DNA from: Antedon mediterranea
Lineage: Eukaryota > Echinodermata > Crinoidea > Comatulida > Antedonidae
Reading direction: 5' to 3'
NCBI RefSeq assembly: GCF_964355755.1
Contig: NC_092677.1
Coordinates: forward strand, 1,183,001-1,247,000
Length of the DNA stretch: 64,000 bases
Position 1 is the stretch's first letter. The number at the start of each line of letters is the position of its first letter. Below the pieces are notes generated by a model that saw only the letters and a program-made list of their open reading frames with translations, was not told the origin of the DNA and ran no database searches. Both the position numbers and the translations under genes were made by a program. This document shows positions 10,686 through 23,145 of the stretch, in pieces.

Positions 10686-11505
10686 TTATGTTTTTTTCTA
10701 CATCGAAAAACGACAACCAATCAGGAGTAAGGATGCCATACTTCAACTTTCATTACTCACTTTCACTGTCATCATCATTATCAACGTCACCAATAGGTTT
10801 ACAAGATTGTATTTCTTTTCGTTTATGTTCATGCAATAAACTGCTGTATTTTTTTTAAACAGGCGTTATTATGACTTATACCAGAGAGACAGATCAAGAA
10901 ACAAACCACACATACCAATATTTACAGAAGAAAGACGATAATCAAGCTGACGATTACCACCTATAATATCCAGTAAATTCACTCAATAAACAATACCACA
11001 CTCACCAAACAAGACAAAAAGATCAGTATCACCTGCCATTTACTCGAACTAGACTTAAAATGAATACCCTTGTATATACTGGACCTAAACTCTGGAATTC
11101 TCTTCCTTTATCTCTTAAAAAATCTCATAACTGTGCTTTAATTAAACGTCAATTTAAACTATTATTGGTTGAAGGTTCTTTGTAAATTCTTTTATTATTG
11201 CTATATTTGATATTTCTTAAATAATTTATAAAATCTATTTTTTACTTGATTTTTAGTTTTAGGCCTAAACATGTTAAACTTATGTGTTAGAGAAAAGATT
11301 TTAGTTTAATTGTTGTTTTTTTGGAGTTTCTAATTGTGTTATATTATTTATATTTTATTTGTTTTGTTTTGAGGAGCCTATTCACCACAAGCTTTGCTTT
11401 CTTTTAGGCTCCTCCACTTTATATTTATATATTTGTAAAGTGAAATAAATAAATGAAATGAAATAAAATATATGTAAATGCAGAGAATGACAACAGATAA
11501 ATGAT
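10686..11505 (+). pseudogene. R2: dead linker and tail exons, tail split by a LINE
   Basis: The linker exon relic (ACATCGAAAAACGACAACCAATCAGGA, near 10701) lacks the AG acceptor. The tail relic starts at 10862 and reads MTYTRETDQETNHTYQYL in a frame shifted by two bases relative to the paralogs. At about 10950 it is broken by a LINE 3' end. The remaining piece, TATATGTAAATG (the old YVN codons), reappears at about 11469 and is followed by a stop. YQDL has become YQYL. The whole signalling module is inactivated. Confidence 0.7.
10951..11468 (+). mobile_element. Non-LTR retrotransposon 3' end inserted in the R2 tail exon
   Basis: It contains the C-terminus of a reverse-transcriptase ORF2: TRLKMNTLVYTGPKLWNSLP, then LSLKK and FKLLL with a stop. 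This matches the GPKLWNSLP...LK...FK signature of CR1/L2/jockey-like elements. A 3' UTR follows, with the hairpin GAGGAGCC...GGCTCCTCC (about 11371-11415), and the element ends in AAATAAATGAAATGAAAT. It is 5'-truncated. Confidence 0.75.
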
Positions 11506-12544
11506 ACAGTTAATATAATAGAATAATACAATTAGGCCGATTTTAAACATATTGCAGTGGCTTACAGTATTTTTTTCAGATAAATATTGTGAAAAATAAA
11601 AACACTTCATTATTAAGGTTTCTTATGTTGATGGACGTTTCTATATATATGTTTTAGCTGATATGTTTGAAAGTTGCCTTACTAGAATTAACAGATAACA
11701 TTTATATAACGAGTTCTTATAGATCAGACGTAATTCCTAATATAAACCAGAGTTAGCCAGTATTTCATGTACGCGTCGCGGGTTAATGCGGGAAACGCGA
11801 ATGTTACTTATGATGTCATGATATAATATCATATTTGTATAAAAATGATCAGGGTCCATCACTTCAACAACGTTTTATTATTTATTGGCCAACATTCGGT
11901 ATGTTTATTTATATTCTGACATAATGGCGGGAAATATTAATACATCCTGATATCACTAACAATCTTGCGAGTATTGAATCATAACACTAGGAGATATAAT
12001 TCCTTGGTCCTCATCCTTGATTTTATCCAGCGCCGGTTTTTTTTACCCCAGCAATTAAACGTTTGCAATAAGGTAATGGTTTTGTGTTATGTTTTCATTA
12101 AATAAACTAATTTTTTTATGTGGGTATAGTGGCTAGTTCCTTGTATTTTATCATATCCGTATGTTTCAAATTGACATATTGCAATGGATTAAAATATAAG
12201 ACCAAGGTGAGGCTTAATTATTTACCCGCCGAGTAAATTGGCTTTATTTAGTAATCGATAACTTTAGTGAGTAGGTACAGTATCTGGTCTGATGTGAACA
12301 CACACTAAAGAATGTTATTGTAGCTTTTATTGTTCGATAACACTAATAAAAATAACATACAGTGGATGTATTCTGTCTTACATACCATATTAGGATTGAA
12401 CTTGTGACTTGTCTGTGCAGTTGAGCGCATTCTAACAAACACATTGTATATGGATCTACTTTAACAATAAGCCTAACTAGTTACTATATTGAAAGGGATA
12501 GGTGTAAGAAATTGACGAATGACAACTAGGCCTCCAGCTAGGAA
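11505..12544. other. R3 upstream region, possible noncoding first exon
   Basis: No coding sequence was recognised. The stretch 11990-12075 (ATTTTATCCAGCGCCGG, then GCAATAAG|GTAATG at 12072) is similar to 22600-22680 upstream of R4 (TTATCCAGTGCAGG, GCAGTAAG|GTAATT at 22672). The shared spacing and a donor-like end suggest a noncoding first exon and promoter duplicated with the gene. This is inference from two sites only. Confidence 0.35.
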
Positions 12545-15500
12545 ATGTTTCCAGAAAATAAAGATATCTGTTTGGTTAGCATCCTCCTTCAAGGTAAGTA
12601 CACAGTGACCAACTATACTACGACAGCACAACCCCCTTAGTTAGCTGTAGCCTCTATTCTTTGCCAGATTAATACATCTTACGACTGTTTGATAACACAC
12701 TTGGTTAGTTTTAGCCACTCGATGCTAGAATTGGCAGGACTACTAACTAGGGTTAGATTTTTTATGGAAGGTCCATAGTCGACAATTTCACTATTTTTTT
12801 CAAAATCTTCAAATAGCTGCCTGAGCATATTCGGCGACACGAATTATTGTAATAAATATAACTTTTTTCTTCTCGTTTCAAAATGGTCATGTCAGACTTT
12901 CGCTATAAAATTTATCTTTTAGAATTGTCTCTTTTGCTCTCCTAAGTTTCCTGCATTTTATTCAAGCTTTCTTCTCTGTAGAAAATGAACGGTTTTTAAA
13001 GAGGATGCATTTTTAAATAATAATAATAATAATAGGCCTACTGATGTGTATTTTTTTAATTTAGTTTTATTCTGCATTTGTTATGGAGTGTCTGTAAATA
13101 TCAACAACTTAGATGATGTACATGAAGGCTCCGACACAAGAATGACATGTACATATACAAGAGACAGTAGTACTAGTTCAAGTGATCCTATTGTGACATG
13201 GAATAAAATCATAAACGGGGTAGCAGATAAAATATCAGCAACTCAGAGTGGATCTACAATCATAGAACCTTCGTACCAAGATAGATTTGGCGTTGATAGA
13301 GATGATGATAGAATTCTTGTGATTACTAACACTTTGCGAATTGACAGTGGCACATATCAATGTGAAGTTGTTATATTTGATGACCCACCTGTTGATGATG
13401 ATACTGTGATAATAAATGTGATATGTACGTATACGGTTAAATTCAAATATTTGTATACAGATACAAACGGTAGTCATAGTATATTTTTTAGTTGTTTATA
13501 ATATAGTTTTAAAATATTTCAATTTCATAGTACTGTATTTATTTTTGAAATATAAAAATATTGTTTAGGCCTATATTCACTAGATCGGTACCCAATATAT
13601 TGCTTTGTTTAATTTCAGTGTCAAATAACTGTTCCAATCACGCTTGTTCTAATGGAGGTGTTTGTACACCGTCTTCTAGTTCTATGGGATACACATGTTC
13701 CTGTCCACCGTGTTTCTTTGGACAATTGTGTGAAACTCGTGAGTTTTCACTACCGGGAAAGTACTGTAGATAACAAGCCGAACTATACATTGAGCCTTTT
13801 CAATAATAAAGAAAGTATATAAAACTAGATTTTAAGTCGTCGCTTGAGTCATACGTTAGAATACAAATAAATGTTTTACTGGAACATTATGTGAAAATAC
13901 AAATTTAATTCATGTACTTTACAGTATAAAATATTTTTGTTAACTCGAATAAATGTATTTATTATCATCAGCGTCAAATGCTTGCTCCAACAACCTTTGT
14001 CAGAATGGAGCTGTTTGTAACACTGTTTCTGGTTCTTGTACAGCATACACGTGTACATGTCCATTATGTTTTACTGGATCATTCTGTGAGACTCGTAAGT
14101 TCTATGTTTGTCTGCCTGCCTTTAGCACAGTTCAAATACAAATATAATCATATATTTCACAGTATAAAATCATTTTTGTAACTCCAATACATTAATTTAT
14201 TATTACCAGGAATAAATGCTTGTGACGCCCACCTTTGTCAGAATGGAGGTACATGTAACACTATTGTTGGTTCTTGTACTTCTTACACGTGTACCTGTTC
14301 ATCATGTTTTACTGGAACATTCTGTGAAACTGGTAAGTTCTATGTTTTTTCTGCTTTTCTTTATCAGAATTCAAATATGTATTTTACAGTCTATAGTTTT
14401 CTGAAAACTGTAATGTTCTCTTTTGTATAATATTCACTATCAGCGTCTGATGCTTGCGACGCAAGTTCTATGTTTGTCTGCTTGTCAGCCCGTGCCGACT
14501 GAATCTGCCCTATAATATTCCAGTATAAAATGTAACTAGAATGCATTCATTTTTTATTATCAGGAAATGCTTGCAATGGCAACCTTTGTCAGAATGGAGC
14601 TGCTTGTAACACTGTTTCTGGTTCCTGTACAGCATACACGTGTACATGTCCATTATGTTTTACTGGATCATTCTGTGAGACTCGTAAGTTCTATGTTTGT
14701 CTGCCTGCCTTTAGCACAGTTCAAATACAAATATAATCATATATTTTACAGTATAAAATCATTTTTGTAACTCCAATACATTAATTTATTATTACCAGGA
14801 ATAAATGCTTGTGACGCCCACCTTTGTCAGAATGGAGGTACATGTAACACTATTGTTGGTTCCTGTACTTCTTACACGTGTACCTGTTCATCATGTTTTA
14901 CTGGAACATTCTGTGAAACTGGTAAGTTCTATGTTTTTTCTGCTTTTCTTTATCAGAATTCAAATATGTATTTTACAGTCTATAGTTTTCTGAAAACTGT
15001 AATGTTCTCTTTTGTATAATATTCACTATCAGCGTCTGATGCTTGCGACGCAAGTTCTATGTTTGTCTGCTTGTCAGCCCGTGCCGACTGAATCTGCCCT
15101 ATAATATTCCAGTATAAAATGTAACTAGAATGCATTCATTTTTTATTATCAGGAAATGCTTGCAATGGCAACCTTTGTCAGAATGGAGCTGCTTGTAACA
15201 CTGTTTCTGGTTCCTGTACAGCATACACATGTACCTGTCCATTATGTTTTACTGGAACATTCTGTGAGACTCGTAAGTTCTATGTTTGTCTGGTTGCCTT
15301 TATCACAGTTCAAATATAAATTTAATGATGTACTTTACAGTATAAAATCATATTTGTAACTCAAATAAATGTATTTATTATCATCAGCGTCAAATGGTTG
15401 CTCCAACAACCTTTGTCAGAATGGAGCTGCTTGTAACACTGTTTCTGGTTCCTGTACAGCATACACATGTACCTGTCCATTATGTTTTACTGGAACATTC

Positions 15501-18500
15501 TGTGAGACTCGTAAGTTCTATGTTTCTCTGCTTCCCTTTATCACAGTTCAAATACAAATTTAATCATGTACATTGCAGTATAAAATCATTTTTTTAACTT
15601 GAATAAATGTATTTAACAGCGTTAAATGCTTGCTCCAACAACGCATGTCAGAATGGAGGTACATGTAACGCCGTTGCTGGTTCCTGTACAGCATACACGT
15701 GTACCTGTTCATCATGTTTTACTGGAACATTCTGTGAAACTGGTAAGTTCTATGTTTTTTCTGCTTTTCTTTATCAGAATTCAAATATGTATTTTACAGT
15801 CTATAGTTTTCTGAAAACTGTAATGTTCTCTTTTGTATAATATTCACTATCAGCGTCTGATGCTTGCGACGCAAGTTCTATGTTTGTCTGCTTGTCAGCC
15901 CGTGCCGACTGAATCTGCCCTATAATATTCCAGTATAAAATGTAACTAGAATGCATTCATTTTTTATTATCAGGAAATGCTTGCAATGGCAACCTTTGTC
16001 AGAATGGAGCTGCTTGTAACACTGTTTCTGGTTCCTGTACAGCATACACGTGTACATGTCCATTATGTTTTACTGGATCATTCTGTGAGACTCGTAAGTT
16101 CTATGTTTGTCTGCCTGCCTTTAGCACAGTTCAAATACAAATATAATCATATATTTTACAGTATAAAATCATTTTTGTAACTCCAATACATTAATTTATT
16201 ATTACCAGGAATAAATGCTTGTGACGCCCACCTTTGTCAGAATGGAGGTACATGTAACACTATTGTTGGTTCCTGTACTTCTTACACGTGTACCTGTTCA
16301 TCATGTTTTACTGGAACATTCTGTGAAACTGGTAAGTTCTATGTTTTTTCTGCTTTTCTTTATCAGAATTCAAATATGTATTTTACAGTCTATAGTTTTC
16401 TGAAAACTGTAATGTTCTCTTTTGTATAATATTCACTATCAGCGTCTGATGCTTGCGACGCAAGTTCTATGTTTGTCTGCTTGTCAGCCCGTGCCGACTG
16501 AATCTGCCCTATAATATTCCAGTATAAAATGTAACTAGAATGCATTCATTTTTTATTATCAGGAAATGCTTGCAATGGCAACCTTTGTCAGAATGGAGCT
16601 GCTTGTAACACTGTTTCTGGTTCCTGTACAGCATACACATGTACCTGTCCATTATGTTTTACTGGAACATTCTGTGAGACTCGTAAGTTCTATGTTTGTC
16701 TGGTTGCCTTTATCACAGTTCAAATATAAATTTAATGATGTACTTTACAGTATAAAATCATATTTGTAACTCAAATAAATGTATTTATTATCATCAGCGT
16801 CAAATGGTTGCTCCAACAACCTTTGTCAGAATGGAGCTGCTTGTAACACTGTTTCTGGTTCCTGTACAGCATACACATGTACCTGTCCATTATGTTTTAC
16901 TGGAACATTCTGTGAGACTCGTAAGTTCTATGTTTCTCTGCTTCCCTTTATCACAGTTCAAATACAAATTTAATCATGTACATTGCAGTATAAAATCATT
17001 TTTTTAACTTGAATAAATGTATTTAACAGCGTTAAATGCTTGCTCCAACAACGCATGTCAGAATGGAGGTACATGTAACGCCGTTGCTGGTTCCTGTACA
17101 GCATACACGTGTACCTGTTCATCATGTTTTACTGGAATATTCTGTGAAACTGGTAAGTTCTATGTTTTTTCTGCTTGTCTTTATCAGAATTCAAATATGT
17201 ATTTTACAGTCTATAGTTTTCTGAAACTGTAATGTTCTCTTTTGTATAATATTCACTATCAGCGTCTGATGCTTCGACGCAAGTTCTATGTTTGTCTGCT
17301 TGTCAGCCCGTGCCGACTGAATCTGTCCTATAATATTCCAGTATAAATGTAACTAGAATGCATTCATTTTTTATTATCAGGAAATGCTTGCACTGGCAAC
17401 CTTTGTCAGAATGGAGCTGCTTGTAACACTGTTTCTGGTTCCTGTACAGGATAAACATGTACCTGTCCATTATGTTTTACTGGAACATTCTGTGAGACTC
17501 GTAAGTTCTATGTTTCTCTGCTTCCCTTTATCGCAGTTCAAATATAAGTTTAATCATGTACTTTACAGTATAAAATCATATTTGTAACTCGAATAAATGT
17601 ATTTATTATCATCAGCGTCAAATGGTTGCTCCAACAACCTTTGTCAGAATGGAGCTGCTTGTAACACTGTTTCTGGTTCCTGTACAGCATACACATGTAC
17701 CTGTCCATCATGTTTTACTGGAACATTCTGTGAGATTCGTAAGTTATGTTTGTCTGCTTGCTTTTATCACAGTTCAAATACAAATTTAATCATGTACATT
17801 GCAGTATAAAATCATTTTTTGTAACTCGAATACATTTATTTATTATTAACAGCGTTAAATGCTTGCTCCAATAACGCATGTCAGAATGGAGGTACATGTA
17901 ACGCCGTTGCTGGTTCCTGTACAGCATACACGTGTACCTGTTCATCATGTTTTACTGGATTATTCTGTGAAACTTGTAAGTTATGTTTGTCTGCTTGCTT
18001 TTATCACAGTTCAAATACAAATTTAATCATGTACATTGCAGTATAAAATCATTTTTTTAACTTGAATAAATGTATTTAACAGCGTTAAATGCTTGCTCCA
18101 ACAACGCATGTCAGAATGGAGGTACATGTAACGCCGTTGCTGGTTCCTGTACTTCTTACACGTGTACCTGTCCATCATGTTTTACTGGAACATTCTGTGA
18201 AACTGGTAAGTTCTATGTTTTTTCTGCTTTTCTTTATCAGAATTCAAATATGTATTTTACAGTCTATAGTTTTCTGAAAACTGTAATGTTCTCTTTTGTA
18301 TAATATTCACTATCAGCGTCTGATGCTTAGACGCAAGTTCTATGTTTGTCTGCTTGTCAGCCCGTGCCGACTGAATCTGCCCTATAATATTCCAGTATAA
18401 ATGTAACTAGAATGCATTCATTTTTTATTATCAGGGATAAATGCTTGCTCCAACAACCTTTGTCAGAATGGAGCTGCATGTAACACTGTTTCTGGTTCCT

Positions 18501-19779
18501 GTACAGCATACACATGTACCTGTCCATCAAGCTTTACTGGATCGTTCTGTGAAACCGGTAAGGTCTATGTTTGTCTGCTTGTCTTTAGGATGTGGCGCTC
18601 AGGGCATAAAAGTAGTGCAATGAAGTAATAATAATAATTTGATGTCCTTTCTTGTCATTACAATCTGTGAAATTTAGAGGGCCGGCTGAACCCGCCCTAT
18701 AATTGTCCAGTATAAAAGCATTTTGTAATTGCTAAATGCATATGTAGGCCTACAGTATGTTGAATTAATTGCTCATAATAGTTAGGCATACTGATCAAAA
18801 TTATAAGTCAGATCTACTAGAGTAAATAATTAATTAAATAGTTGTAATATTCTATTTTAGTTATATTCAGTACATGTACTGGTGTGTGGTTGAAGGTTCT
18901 GAAACGAGAATGATAATGTAACTACAGTCCTACAACTGGTAGCACCATTATCATAACATGAATACGCATAATTTTGCTGAACAATAACCTTTTGGTCTTT
19001 TTTTATATTTTATGTAGCATTGGCAACAACTTCTCCAACCAGTAAGTCGACTACACATACGTTGTATTTTTATTTTATTTTCCTCTAATAAATATTATAC
19101 AAATAATGAATGAATGTTTATGAGTGTAATGGTACAAATAATGGCATGATGTGAATGATGAAAGGTTATAATATATCAACGAGGCGACAGCCTCAAACAT
19201 TCATTATATGTTTTATATAACATCTAAATAGATTCCTGTCATTTGAATCAAATAAAAATTGATTCACATTGATTAAAACAGTAACATTTGGTTTTTAATA
19301 ATTATATTAAATATTATTATTTATATGGATTTTATAAACCTACTGTTAGTGTACTGAAACGCATAGGTCAGGCCTACTACTACTACAGTAAACAATGGAA
19401 CACAGGAAAGAACTGAAAGTTTATCATGAATACGCATGACTTTGTTGAATAATAATATTTTGTTTATCTTTTTTATATTTTATCTAGCATTGGCAACGAC
19501 TTCTTCAACCAGTAAGTCGAGATTGTACTTTTATTTTCCTCTAGTAAATATAATGCAATATGTTGTAGAGTGCTTTTATTGTTTCTCTCAATAGTATTCG
19601 AACTCGAGCGTATATGTAGTTTAATAAATGGTCGTACAGATAATAACCAAATTAATTCACTTTAGCATTAAATGTATGCAGCTTGAATTGTTTGAATGGA
19701 GGAAAGTGTACTAACAATGACGATGGTGATGAAATGTGCCAATGTCAGAACGGATTCTCGGGAGAAACTTGCCGCACAG
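12545..19779 (+). CDS. R3: V-Ig plus EGF-array surface or secreted protein, 3' end unresolved
   Basis: Exons are 12545-12593 (signal peptide MFPENKDICLVSILLQ), 13065-13424 (V Ig: TRMTC, VTWNKI, DSGTYQC; its first codons LFCICYG finish the signal), 18 EGF exons between 13619 and 18557 (listed separately), stalk exons 19018-19041 and 19488-19511 (LATTSPT, LATTSST), and a canonical six-Cys EGF exon at 19666-19779. All internal exons are phase 1-1. EGF exon 14 carries an in-frame TAA. No TM or tail exon was found before the next gene's signal exon at 23308, although its paralog R5 has both. It may be secreted, or the 3' part may be lost. An extracellular adhesion or recognition role is inferred from domains only. 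Confidence 0.75.
13619..18557 (+). repeat. Array of 18 EGF exons in R3, with 1410-bp and 589-bp duplicated units
   Basis: Exons: 13619-13738, 13972-14094, 14210-14332, 14564-14683, 14799-14921, 15153-15272, 15388-15510, 15620-15742, 15974-16093, 16209-16331, 16563-16682, 16798-16920, 17030-17152, 17381-17500, 17616-17738, 17853-17975, 18083-18205, 18435-18557. Each is 120 or 123 nt with an acceptor AG and usually the donor GTAAGT. Block 14564-15973 (exons 4-8 plus introns) is repeated almost base for base at 15974-17383, and exons 4-5 recur inside it at 589-bp spacing. Typical spacing is C-x4-C-x5-C-x6-C-x4-C-x-C-x2-C-x5-C, eight cysteines. Exon 1 lacks the fourth Cys. Exon 18 has CPSSF instead of CPSCF. 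Confidence 0.9.
14443..14460 (+). pseudogene. Truncated EGF exon relic, repeated with the array
   Basis: After TATCAG, CGTCTGATGCTTGCGAC (SDACD) is the start of an EGF exon, but it runs straight into GCAAGTTCTATGTTTGTC, the usual start of the downstream intron. The middle of the exon was deleted. The relic is copied at about 15032, 15853, 16442, 17263 and 18317, so it predates the block duplications. Confidence 0.75.
18857..18962 (+). pseudogene. Fragment of a V-Ig exon inside R3
   Basis: TTATATTCAGTACATGTACTGGTGTG and then GAAGGTTCTGAAACGAGAATGATA...CTACAGTCCTACAACTGG match the R4 V exon at 23560-23690. There is an internal deletion, frame disruption (TAATGTAAC for TATGTAAC) and loss of the 3' half. 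A second V domain once stood between the EGF array and the stalk, or exchange occurred with R4. Confidence 0.7.
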
Positions 19780-20542
19780 GTAGGCCCTAACAAATATGAT
19801 TAATGTAGCGAAGAAATCTATGTGTTGTATGTTGCATAGGCTTATTATAGAAACTATTGTTGTGAACAAAAAAAGTTTGTAGACACGAGTAGATAATGTT
19901 TAGTTTACACGGCTCCACAGCTTTTGCAGATCACCCGAATTTGTAATGCGTTATTTTCTAATTTTAGTAATTGTACATTGCAAGTGCTACGAAGGGTTAA
20001 CGAAAAAGTAAACGAAAACTTAGAAGACACTATATCGACTTTCATCAGTGAGAAACAAAACACATAAAAATAGAGAGGTTGTAACCTTACAATTATAAAA
20101 AGCTTATGTATTGTTGGCGTTGGTTTATAAATATGCATATTAATTTACATATTAATATACTAGTTTTAATTTCAATTATTAAATTGTGACCCCCATTTAA
20201 AATTGCCAATGGCCAACCATATAGTGTAGGGAGTAGCAACATAAGTGTAAAATAGTATAATGTAACAACAATTGATAATAATAAGCAACAATTTAGTTTA
20301 GCAAGATTTACCAATCGATTGGTGTTTGGGTATTTTATTTTATTTCAGCTATCAGCAAGTAAGTTTGCCTAAAGGTAACCATCACAAGTTTGAAAATTAC
20401 AACCACGATGAAGAAAACTATGTATAGTATAATGTTTAACTCCGATTGTTAATAGAGGAGACTAAATTGTGTATAAATGGTACTCTGAACTGGAGATGAT
20501 GTATCTGTTTCTAACTTTAAATATGATGCAGGTGTTCTCTCC

Positions 20543-20731
20543 ATGGTTAAATGTGTTCTCTTCATGGTTAAACGTGTTGTGTCCGTGGTTAAACGTGTTC
20601 TCTTCATGGTTAAACGTGTTCTCTCCGTGGTTAAACGTGTTCTCTCCATAATTAAACGTCTTCTCTTCATTGTTAAACGTGTTCTCTCCATGGTTAAACG
20701 TGTTCTCTCCATTGTTAAACGTGTTCTCTCC
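20543..20731. repeat. 21-bp minisatellite, 9 copies (GTTAAACGTGTTCTCTCCATG-type)
   Basis: Nine tandem 21-mers of the form ATGGTTAAACGTGTTCTCTTC, with TTC/TCC and ATG/GTG/ATT variants. The unit is a multiple of three, so spurious reading frames open on both strands. No start context or homology supports a gene. Confidence 0.9.
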
Positions 20732-21940
20732 CAATCCGACCACTCTCTTTATAAAGAATACATTATTTCATCTCAGTCCCCAACCCCATCCAACAGCAAA
20801 CAAAAATCAAACTATTTGTTTTAAATATTTGTCGTGTTTAATCTGAGACACACGCCCGTTGCCACATACGTTGGTAATCCTATTTGCATAACAACACACG
20901 CCATACCAAGCCGTCTCGTACAACTTCGATGACATATTAATTATCTTCTAAACACGTAACGAATTACTAATTCTCCCATCTAAAAGTATCCGTCAACCTA
21001 GTAAGTTAGTCGTACTAAATGACAATTTGTTCCTCAATCTATTGCCACTTATAATAAACATTTCTCACGATAATTTGCATACTCTTGGAAAGAACACCTG
21101 GATCATAATAGGAAATATTAAATGATATAGTGTTTATTGTATAATATAGTGAATCAACAGAGTTTTTATGATTTTTTTTTGTATATGAATTATTATACCA
21201 ATAAAAAATGAATAAATGCCGTTAGAACAAGAAACGCGCTAAGCACATATGAAATGTAATATTTGGGTTGAGGGAAAATTAATATTAAGTTATCGTATTA
21301 TTGGATAAAATTCTAAAGCCGCACTGTAGTCTGTGACAATAATCAAACATAAAAAACGGAACGTTGTATTAAATAAAATAGGTGTAAACAAAATCTTTGA
21401 ACTTGTTATAATGTTATACGCGCTCATTCTCATACTGATTCTGTATTCCAGCAATCGAGTATAGCAAGAAACAAAAATGTGTTGCAGTGGCGTCGTCAAG
21501 GACTGGGGGCCGTCGGGTGCCAACAACCCTCACGTAAATCCAATGTCACTTCTATCATAATTTAGCCTAGACAGTCATTTTATTAGACCTACTAAGGAAA
21601 GATTCAGTCTGATTTCCGCCTCTACTTTTCTACAATGTGCTTGCTTGGGATGTCGTATCTGTTCTAATTCAGAAAGGAGAGAGGGTCCAGTCTTAGCTAA
21701 ACATATTAACAATGAATTTTCGGATTACTACTCAAATTAATCATTTATATTCCCAAATAATTTATCAAATTAAATCATAGCCTAATATCCAGATAAAAAA
21801 AAACACTTTGTTATTTCATTATTTAGCTAATTACCCGCTGCTGCTTTATAATAATAAAATCACTGGATAATTTTTTTTCCACCAATAATGTCAACAAATC
21901 TTGCTAGAAAACTTTTAAAGGGTACCGATTCGAAAAAAAA

Positions 21941-22230
21941 TTAAAGGAAAACTTGACCGAGGAACATATTTTAACAACGTATTAGGGATGTACATATGAT
22001 TTCAGAGCCATCGCGAGATTACTAGAAATTTTCGCGGTTTGCCAGACTTTGCTAGAAAATTCATGACGTAAATTTTGCGATGCACCTGTGACGTCACAAC
22101 AATTTACGGAGACGGCTGTACGGCAAGCGTGTGCGGCGATATCCTTAACCTCGCGATGGTTCTGAAATCATATGTACATCCCTAATACGTGTTAAAATAT
22201 GGTCCTCGGCGGTCAAGTTGTCCTTTAAAG
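21941..22230. mobile_element. MITE with about 75-bp terminal inverted repeats and TTAA ends
   Basis: TTAAAGGAAAACTTGACCG through TCAGAGCCATCGCGAG (left) is mirrored by CTCGCGATGGTTCTGA through CGGTCAAGTTGTCCTTTAA (right). Both ends abut TTAA, a possible target-site duplication. The interior of about 130 bp includes TGACGTCA and has no reading frame. Confidence 0.8.
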
Positions 22231-22998
22231 AGTTTTAGAAAAGTAAGATTTCTTTCCTTTAAATTGTTATCAACCATACAATTGATCTTGTTTGAAAGTA
22301 TCTTTTTACTCCATATTGAAGCCCATTTTAATTAAATAATTGTGTATATTATATTTCGACATAACGACATCAACAATACTAGGTAATATTGAGGTTTATA
22401 TTTGCCACGACCGAAATACGTCATGTTAATTCATTCATTGTGAAAACACTTCCTGATTTTAACTGCATGCGATCAACAGTTACGTTTTGTGTGTTGTTTT
22501 AAGTCGAGTCGATGAATATTAATAATGTTTATTGTATTAGTCCGTTGAGTAAACGCGACGACCCAGATAGACAAAATACTTTGTTGGACTTCTCAGAGTG
22601 ATTTGTTTTCTTGGGCTTATCCAGTGCAGGTTTAACCACAGTAAATTTACAGCGACCAACTCATGCAGTAAGGTAATTGACGGTTTCTATAATAAAGACC
22701 GATTATATAGGCTAGGTTTACCAAGGAAATAACTCTTCTCTGGTTTACCATTTTCGCAAATTATATTACAACTTAATCGTATTTGTATGTTTCAAATTGA
22801 TACACAGCGACGAAAGATCAAAGACTTATAAGACCTATTCATGTTGAGGCTTAGTTATTATATCCGGGCGCATTATGCTGCATTCAGTTATCGAACGTTG
22901 GTGATAGGTAACTAACTTAAACCTGGATCTATAAAAACACATTATAATTAGTTTGGTGAGAAAACACACTTACGAATATTATGTTGGGTTTTATTGTT

Positions 22999-23145
22999 AA
23001 GCTCTGTTTACACTATCAAACTTTATATGTCAAAAAAATGTGATATGCCCATATGAACATGATGATGTCATATCACTACCATATTTGTTGGGCATATCAC
23101 CATCATATTTGTCAAACTAGTTTGATAGTGTTTTAGACAGAGCTT
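22999..23145. mobile_element. Small MITE with AAGCTCTGT...ACACTATCAAAC inverted ends
   Basis: The left end is AAGCTCTGTTTACACTATCA and the right end is the near complement, TTTGATAGTG...ACAGAGCTT. The 147-bp interior also contains internal inverted pieces (GATATGCCCATAT / GGGCATATCAC). It is non-coding and lies just upstream of the R4 signal exon. Confidence 0.75.

Noticed and set aside
13978-17587. Series of 62-67-codon frames starting MLAPTTFVRMEL-like
   Set aside because: Out-of-frame translations of the EGF exons. The cysteine-rich frame is the one with splice-phase consistency.
13619-18557. CRISPR-like or simple tandem repeat array
   Set aside because: The repeats are 120-123-nt exons with splice sites and conserved cysteines, separated by long introns. 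The genome is eukaryotic.
20348-20357. Possible 10-nt exon CTATCAGCAA
   Set aside because: The acceptor and donor look good, but the phase does not match the preceding phase 1 exons and no partner exon follows.
20449-20824. Open frames of seven-residue repeats on both strands
   Set aside because: Artefact of the 21-bp minisatellite at 20543-20731.
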